Part shown: one piece after another, positions 5,850-10,375 of the stretch
How positions within the stretch are numbered: position 1 is the first letter of the stretch
Layout of the letters: each line of letters begins with the position of its first letter
From: Candidatus Falkowiibacteriota bacterium
GTDB lineage: Bacteria; Patescibacteriota; Patescibacteriia; Patescibacteriales; WJLG01
Length of the DNA: 10,375 bases
Direction: 5' to 3'
Assembly (NCBI GenBank): GCA_014728685.1
Contig: WJLG01000039.1
Coordinates: 1-10,375 of the forward strand
Position numbers and translations under genes: made by a program
Notes under the pieces: generated by a model
What the model saw: only the letters and a program-made list of their open reading frames with translations
What the model was told of the DNA's origin: nothing
The model's database searches: none

Positions 5850-7502
5850 ATGATGAAATTTAAAGACATCGGATTAAGCAAAGAAGTTTTGCTGAGCTTG
5901 GACGAAATGGGATTTACAGAAGCTTCTCCGATCCAAGAAGAAGCTATTCCATATATTCTGAGATCAAAAAAGGACTTGATCGCCTTGGCGCAGACAGGTA
6001 CCGGCAAGACAGCCGCTTTCAGTCTGCCGATAATAGAAAAAATGAAAAAGAACGGTGAATTGGAAGCCGTGATACTTTGCCCGACCAGGGAGCTGTGTTT
6101 GCAAACTTCTGAAAATTTGAAAAAATTCGTGTCGCATTCCAGATCGATCAAGATCGCCGCGGTGTACGGAGGCGAAAGAATAGACAGGCAAATAAGCGCG
6201 GTCAGGAAAGGAGCCAATCTGGTAGTCGGAACTCCGGGAAGAGTGAGAGACTTGATCAGGAGAAAAGTTCTTAATTTAAGTACGATCACTTGGGTGGTCT
6301 TGGATGAGGCTGACGAAATGCTGGATATGGGATTCAAAGATGACTTGGATGCCATTTTGTCGGAAATGCCCGAAACCAGGCAGACTTTGCTTTTTTCCGC
6401 CACGATGTCAAAGAGCGTACGCTCAATAGCGTCGAGATATATGCATGACATCCAGGAGATCAGCATCGGCGAGAAAAATGTCGGCGCGGATAATGTCAGC
6501 CATGAGTATTATCTTATCGATCACAGAGACCGCTTCGAAGCTTTGAAAAGGATATTGGATAACAATCCGGATATATATGGAATAGTTTTTTGCCGTACTA
6601 AAAATGAGACCCAAAGCACAGCCGAAGAGCTGAAGCGTTTTGGATATGCGGCTGAAGCTTTGCATGGGGATATTTCCCAAGAGATGAGAAGCAAGACCAT
6701 GGATAGATTCAGAAAGAAACAGATCAAGATATTGGTAGCTACCGATGTTGCCGCCAGAGGGGTGGATGTAAAGGAGCTAAGCCATGTTATCAATTATAAT
6801 TTACCGGATCAAGACGAAGCCTATACTCATAGAAGCGGCAGGACCGGCAGAGCGCAGAAGAGCGGGATCTCGATCTCCATTGTCAGTCCGCGCGAGAAGC
6901 GAAGGATAGGCTATTTGGAAAATTCCATTGGTAAGGATTTTGAAGTTAAAAAAGTTCCAAGCAAAACCGACGTGATCAAAAGGCAAGTTGAGGTGTTGTT
7001 GAACAATATTCGCAATACCGATGACAGCGAATTGAAAAATAATGAATTTTATCAGTCGGCTTTCAAGGATATGAGCGATGTGCTCAAAGAAGATCTTATC
7101 AAACATATACTTACGGAAAAATTGAACTGTCTGATAGAGCTGGACGAAAAAGATAGGGATCTGAATTGTTCGGCCCGAGAGAAAAAATCATATTTAAAAA
7201 AGGGCGATCAGGCGAATTTAAAATTGAATCTTGGACATAAGGATCGTTTTGATCCCAAGGCTTTGTTTCATTTGATAAATTCCAGCCGCGAATTGAAAGG
7301 TGCAAGTATTGGAAGGATAGATGTAAGATCGCAATTCACTTTATTTTCGGTAGAGAAAGATCGCGCTGAGATGGTAATTAAAAATTTGAACAAAAGAGAG
7401 CATAAAGGCAAGAATATACGCTGTTCAAAAGATAACGGTTCGGTACATAGTGGATTTTCTAGAAAAAAGAGATCTTTCAAAGGAAGAAGAAAAAAACATT
7501 GA
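5850..7502 (+). CDS. deaD: DEAD-box RNA helicase with DbpA-type RNA-binding domain (DeaD/CsdA-like)
   Basis: 550 residues. Two adjacent ATGs (5850, 5853) make the start uncertain by one residue. The core is complete: Q motif near 21-34 (GFTEASPIQEEAI), motif I AQTGTGKT (47-54), Ia PTREL (78-82), Ib TPGR (128-131), II DEAD (152-155), III SAT (183-185), V ATDVAARGVDV (297-307) and VI HRSGRTGR (327-334). After a helical linker, residues ~453-526 look like the DbpA/CsdA RNA-binding domain (RRM-like fold: LKLNLGHKDRFDPKALFHLI, IGRIDVRSQFTLFSV). A short Lys/Arg tail (RKKRSFKGRRKKH) ends the protein. Such enzymes unwind short RNA duplexes during ribosome assembly and mRNA turnover. The symbol is by domain layout; dbpA or csdA would be equally fair names. 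It sits 5 bases after typA in one operon and ends in TGA. Confidence 0.95.
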   Translation: MMKFKDIGLSKEVLLSLDEMGFTEASPIQEEAIPYILRSKKDLIALAQTGTGKTAAFSLPIIEKMKKNGELEAVILCPTRELCLQTSENLKKFVSHSRSIKIAAVYGGERIDRQISAVRKGANLVVGTPGRVRDLIRRKVLNLSTITWVVLDEADEMLDMGFKDDLDAILSEMPETRQTLLFSATMSKSVRSIASRYMHDIQEISIGEKNVGADNVSHEYYLIDHRDRFEALKRILDNNPDIYGIVFCRTKNETQSTAEELKRFGYAAEALHGDISQEMRSKTMDRFRKKQIKILVATDVAARGVDVKELSHVINYNLPDQDEAYTHRSGRTGRAQKSGISISIVSPREKRRIGYLENSIGKDFEVKKVPSKTDVIKRQVEVLLNNIRNTDDSELKNNEFYQSAFKDMSDVLKEDLIKHILTEKLNCLIELDEKDRDLNCSAREKKSYLKKGDQANLKLNLGHKDRFDPKALFHLINSSRELKGASIGRIDVRSQFTLFSVEKDRAEMVIKNLNKREHKGKNIRCSKDNGSVHSGFSRKKRSFKGRRKKH

Positions 7503-7562
7503 AGATACTATTTGACTTTTTTTGTTACAATTGCAGCAATTAGGGTTACCTTTTGGTTTCAG

Positions 7563-7620
7563 AACGCATATAATATGGTGGCAGGAATATCTGCTTAAGA
7601 ATTACCATCAAATATATGCG
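7563..7620 (+). repeat. Nested imperfect inverted repeat (structured intergenic element)
   Basis: CGCATATA (7565-7572) pairs with TATATGCG (7613-7620). Inside that, ATGGT (7575-7579) pairs with ACCAT (7604-7608), and inside that GCAG (7581-7584) pairs with CTGC (7591-7594) around a GAATAT loop. Bulges separate the three stems. A further TATATGCGTT at 7681-7690 is the exact reverse complement of AACGCATATA at 7563-7572, so it competes with the first pairing. A TATAAT (7569-7574) lies in the left arm, with a weak TTACCT 17 bases upstream. Confidence 0.5.
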
Positions 7621-7634
7621 CAGAAACACACAGG

Positions 7635-7671
7635 AAGAGCTAATCGCTATGGCTTTTTTATTTTTCAATTT
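7635..7671 (+). terminator. Weak intrinsic terminator before the giant CDS
   Basis: AAGAGCTA (7635-7642) can pair with TGGCTTTT (7650-7657) over 8 bp, including two G-U pairs, around a 7-base loop. A long U-rich stretch follows (CTTTTTTATTTTT). It would end transcripts from the typA-helicase operon or from a short RNA begun near 7580. The stem is AT-rich and of modest stability. Confidence 0.4.
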
Positions 7672-7695
7672 TTGTTTTTTTATATGCGTTGAATA

Positions 7696-7704
7696 TGCTA
7701 TAAT
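7696..7704 (+). promoter_or_regulatory. Extended -10 promoter of the giant membrane protein gene
   Basis: TGCTATAAT is an exact extended -10 element (TGn plus TATAAT at 7699-7704). The -35 region is only a T-rich run; the nearest TTGTTT is 21 bases away, too far. The expected start near 7711 leaves a 26-base leader that contains the Shine-Dalgarno. A TATATGCGTT copy lies directly upstream (7681-7690), where a regulator could bind. Confidence 0.6.
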
Positions 7705-7727
7705 AAATATGGTAAACACTTCACTTC

Positions 7728-7734
7728 AAGGAGG
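7728..7734 (+). promoter_or_regulatory. Shine-Dalgarno of the giant CDS
   Basis: AAGGAGG lies only 2 bases before the ATG at 7737. The spacing is tight, but pairing through AAGGA alone would give 4 bases. It is the only near-consensus Shine-Dalgarno at any gene start in this window and is the main reason for choosing this start. Confidence 0.7.
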
Positions 7735-7736
7735 AT

Positions 7737-10375
7737 ATGATTTTTTTATCTCATATTTTTTCAGCAATAGCCGGTGCTTTGGCGGCCAAATTCTTGGGTC
7801 GGGAAAGGATGTCCGCGCCGGCAGCTGAAAAGTTTTCTTTTTTGAATTTTATAGCAGGATTTTTTCGATCTTTGGATTTTGTTTTTTGGGGATTGGTCGG
7901 ATTTGCCTGCTTGTTTTTTTTGTCCATCCATTTTGATATTTTGAAAGCCGTTGATTTTGTCGGGGTCTTGCGTCCGAAGGTAGCACTATTTTCTTTTTTG
8001 AGCGGTTTTTTTGTTGACCTGATCTTGCTTAGGGTTTTGAAAGCCTCCCAAGCAAAAGGCTTTCTTACCAAAAAGCTTCATATACCGCCTCAAAGCATAC
8101 GCTTCAAGCCGGAGAGGCTGGTGAGCGGGGAAAAGGCCGAATTTTTTATAACGGTTCATAATCAAGGCCTGATACCTTTGGCACCCGGCAGTTTCGGGAT
8201 CAAGCTTTATGCCAATGGCGAGGACATCGGAGTGGCGCGCTGTCAAAATATCCTTATTCCGGGACGATATGTGGAGCTGGGGCCGATAGACTGGAAAGTC
8301 AAAGGAAGGAATATGAATTTTAAAGCGGTAATAGTTGAATTCAAAGAAGGAAAAGGAGGCAAAGAAAGCTATGTCGAGACCGGGAACTCGGCCGAGAAGA
8401 GCTCCTCGGCTCAGGTGAATAAGGCCAGATTGGTGATCGAGAGCCTGAACATCGATCCGGCTTATCCGGGATCAGGAGATAGTGTCTTCATAGGCGCTAA
8501 GGTGAAGAACGCCGGCGAGATCCAGGCGCCGGGCGAGACTTACGCCATAGAATTCTTTATCAATGATGAGAAGACCAAAGAGTTTCCGGGCATTGACCTG
8601 GAAGCCGGCAAGGATCTTTCCATGGGCGCGCGTTCATGGATAGCGGCTCCGGGTCGGCATATGATCAAAGCGGTTCTATCGCCCAGGGAAGACGATGAAA
8701 AAGTCGAATTCATAAACGAGTTTCAGCAAAGGCAATTGGAAGTAAGATCCCCGGCTTGTTTGAAGATAGCTTCATTCATCGCCGTGGCTGACGGGAAGAT
8801 ATATGAAGCACCGACAGAGATCGATATGCTTAAGGGGAAAAATATTCATTTTGCCATTTCGCTTTTTAATTCCGGGCAAGAAGACGCCGGTCCGAATGAT
8901 TATCGGTTGTCGATCTTCGGGATCAATGTGAATCTGCCCCGCACTTTGGTAAAAGCCAATGATTTTAATGCCGATCCTTTGGAATTCGATTGGAGGGCCA
9001 AGAGTTCCGGCCTGGTGGAGATCGGAGCGGTGTTGTCTGATGTGGCTGATGAGAAAACAATAGAGATCCATGAGGAAAGAAGATCTTTTGTTGTTAGCAC
9101 TACCAGCGAACCGGAGCTTAAATTGTCCGGCATCGGTTTGAAAGGCGGATATATAAAAGGCGGACAAGAGGCTTTTATCGGTCTGGCTTTGGATAATCAC
9201 GGCGATATGAAAGCCAAGAGCCGGGATTATTTCGTCCGAGTTAAGGTGGACGGAGAGGAATTGGGGATATTTCAGGGTCCGGAAATCCCCGGACATTATG
9301 AGAATTATCCAATGGAGGCAAGCGACCCCTGGATCGCTATCGAGGGCGAGCATACGATAAGCGCCGACCTTTATTATAAGCAGAAATTCATAAACAGCGT
9401 TTCGGATCGGATCAAGATCGAGCCTTATCCGAATATCCAACTAAGCATAGAGAAGCTATCGATCACACCTCAGCCGGCTCATAGTGGAGAGAAGATCGTT
9501 TTTGAAGCTGATGTAAAAGGCCGGGAAAAGATAGACTATGGACATAGGCTGGCTAATTCTTTTTATATAGATAGTTTGAAGATCGGTGATCTGCCGATCA
9601 GAGAATCGGACGGATTGAAGGTCGAAAAGGTCTCTGACAAATGGTATAAACTTAAATTTGAAAGATCGGTCGATCCTGGAGAATATGATCTATCCCTGGA
9701 GTTGAGCTACTTGGTCTATAAAGTTCAAGATAAAAAAGGCGTAAGCCGCTTACCGTATAAGGGTGAGTGGACCAAGGCAAGCAAAAGCTTGAAATTCACG
9801 GTCGATCATGCTCCGGCTGTTTTGAGCTTGTCTTCCATAGCGGTTCCGGATGGGATGATCACCGGGCGCGATCAATGGTTCTCGTTGAAATTGAAAAGTT
9901 CCGGAGATGGAGCGGTCCGCGGCGGAGATTTGAAGATCACTGATACTTTTTCAGGCAAAAAGATCCACGAAGTCTTTACCGGATCGGTCTGGGCGAAATC
10001 CGAAAGAGAGGTCAGAGGAGTGATCTCAACCGATAAGCTTTATGCCGGTGAACATTCTTGGAGATTTTCCGTTTCCAATATCAAAAAAATCGGCGATGAT
10101 TTGGATCAAAGTATAACTTATCCGAATCCGGTAGTTAAAAAATTCACTATTCATGACAAAGTTTTATTGGATGAGCTCCTTCATTTGGAATCTTATGGTG
10201 TTTTTATCAGTGCGGCTCGGGGAAGAGCCAAGGTTTTTCCGGCTTTGGCCCGCGCTTTCGGCTATCTGCAGTCGCCTGACCGCTATCAAGAGTCATTGGA
10301 TGATTCCCAGGATGATTGTTTGGAAGTTGCGCGCAAGGCTATGGAGGAATTGGCCAATGTCGATGGCTTGGTCAC
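7737..10375 (+). CDS. Giant membrane protein with tandem CARDB/Ig-like domains (3' partial)
   Basis: An uninterrupted frame of 879 codons runs off the window end. The N-terminus has hydrophobic segments at about 1-20, 45-66 and 80-101, followed by a basic stretch (LKASQAKGFLTKK). Then come tandem beta-rich domains of roughly 90-125 residues: ~113-205, 230-336, 340-454, 459-563, 566-690 and 693-805. The first four share a CARDB-like core: alternating apolar residues, N-x-G, then a Y/F strand and a Gly- or Asp-containing turn. The N-x-G motifs sit at 142-144, 258-260, 378-380 and 487-489, for example FFITVHNQGLIPLAPGSFGI. Domains five and six are more divergent; SSG (721-723) takes the N-x-G place in six. 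From ~806 the sequence turns helical and acidic (LLDELLHLESYGVFISAARG), the start of an unrecognised domain. CARDB domains usually work in adhesion or complex assembly outside the cell. It has its own promoter; function unknown. Confidence 0.85.
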   Translation, partial: MIFLSHIFSAIAGALAAKFLGRERMSAPAAEKFSFLNFIAGFFRSLDFVFWGLVGFACLFFLSIHFDILKAVDFVGVLRPKVALFSFLSGFFVDLILLRVLKASQAKGFLTKKLHIPPQSIRFKPERLVSGEKAEFFITVHNQGLIPLAPGSFGIKLYANGEDIGVARCQNILIPGRYVELGPIDWKVKGRNMNFKAVIVEFKEGKGGKESYVETGNSAEKSSSAQVNKARLVIESLNIDPAYPGSGDSVFIGAKVKNAGEIQAPGETYAIEFFINDEKTKEFPGIDLEAGKDLSMGARSWIAAPGRHMIKAVLSPREDDEKVEFINEFQQRQLEVRSPACLKIASFIAVADGKIYEAPTEIDMLKGKNIHFAISLFNSGQEDAGPNDYRLSIFGINVNLPRTLVKANDFNADPLEFDWRAKSSGLVEIGAVLSDVADEKTIEIHEERRSFVVSTTSEPELKLSGIGLKGGYIKGGQEAFIGLALDNHGDMKAKSRDYFVRVKVDGEELGIFQGPEIPGHYENYPMEASDPWIAIEGEHTISADLYYKQKFINSVSDRIKIEPYPNIQLSIEKLSITPQPAHSGEKIVFEADVKGREKIDYGHRLANSFYIDSLKIGDLPIRESDGLKVEKVSDKWYKLKFERSVDPGEYDLSLELSYLVYKVQDKKGVSRLPYKGEWTKASKSLKFTVDHAPAVLSLSSIAVPDGMITGRDQWFSLKLKSSGDGAVRGGDLKITDTFSGKKIHEVFTGSVWAKSEREVRGVISTDKLYAGEHSWRFSVSNIKKIGDDLDQSITYPNPVVKKFTIHDKVLLDELLHLESYGVFISAARGRAKVFPALARAFGYLQSPDRYQESLDDSQDDCLEVARKAMEELANVDGLV

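Noticed and set aside
5837..6466. Minus-strand frame of 209 codons opposite the helicase
   Set aside because: It overlaps the conserved DEAD-box core, which is certain. Its Ser/Leu-rich translation is typical of an antisense shadow.
7512..7541. TTGACT as a -35 box, and an AATTG-CAG-CAATT hairpin as a terminator for the helicase gene
   Set aside because: No acceptable -10 lies 16-18 bases after TTGACT. The hairpin has only 5 AT-rich pairs and no U tract after it.
7616..7828. + strand frame of 70 codons ending inside the giant CDS
   Set aside because: It begins in the repeat-containing intergenic region and crosses the promoter and Shine-Dalgarno of the giant gene in another frame. It has no ribosome site of its own.
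8772..9440. Long minus-strand reading frame of 222 codons
   Set aside because: It lies fully inside the giant + strand CDS and encodes no recognisable domain. It has no promoter or ribosome site and mirrors the codon pattern of the sense frame.

Overview
The window reads as a stretch of a bacterial chromosome, most likely from the Candidate Phyla Radiation (Patescibacteria). This placement is an inference from protein style, not from a marker gene. The signs are a membrane-anchored protein joining a six-cysteine segment to a Gmad2-type C-terminal domain, a stand-alone ChaB-like protein, very short AT-rich intergenic gaps, and an almost complete lack of Shine-Dalgarno sites. TGA ends at least two genes, so the lineages that read TGA as glycine are unlikely. 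All genes lie on the + strand. No tRNA, rRNA, CRISPR array, insertion sequence or phage gene is visible.

Layout. (1) 1-1700: the end of a small coiled-coil/membrane-tail protein overlaps a 381-aa anchored Cys-rich/Gmad2 protein. A 78-aa ChaB-family protein follows, then a terminator. (2) 1719-3944: a clear promoter drives a tight three-gene redox cassette that ends at a strong terminator. It encodes an anchored sulfite-oxidase-fold (MsrP/YedY-like) molybdopterin protein, a five-helix MsrQ-like haem membrane protein with a signal peptide and a duplicated exported domain, and an anchored GyrI/SOUL-superfamily protein. (3) 3950-7502: an extended -10 promoter and a leader with a hairpin precede typA (BipA GTPase). 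A DEAD-box RNA helicase with a DbpA-type RNA-binding domain follows after 5 bases. Both families act in ribosome assembly, especially in the cold. (4) 7503-7736: a compact intergenic region with a nested inverted repeat, a weak terminator, a consensus extended -10 and the only strong Shine-Dalgarno in the window. (5) 7737-10375: a very large CDS, open at the window end (879 codons visible), with N-terminal membrane helices, six tandem Ig/CARDB-like beta domains and the start of a helical domain.

The best candidates for something undescribed are the redox cassette and the giant multi-domain membrane protein. In the cassette, the MsrQ-like partner has gained a repeated WG-x-MS domain and has lost one usual histidine, the Mo enzyme has no twin-arginine signal, and a GyrI/SOUL-fold protein is joined to it. 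The giant protein's charge pattern points, unexpectedly, to cytosolic beta domains.
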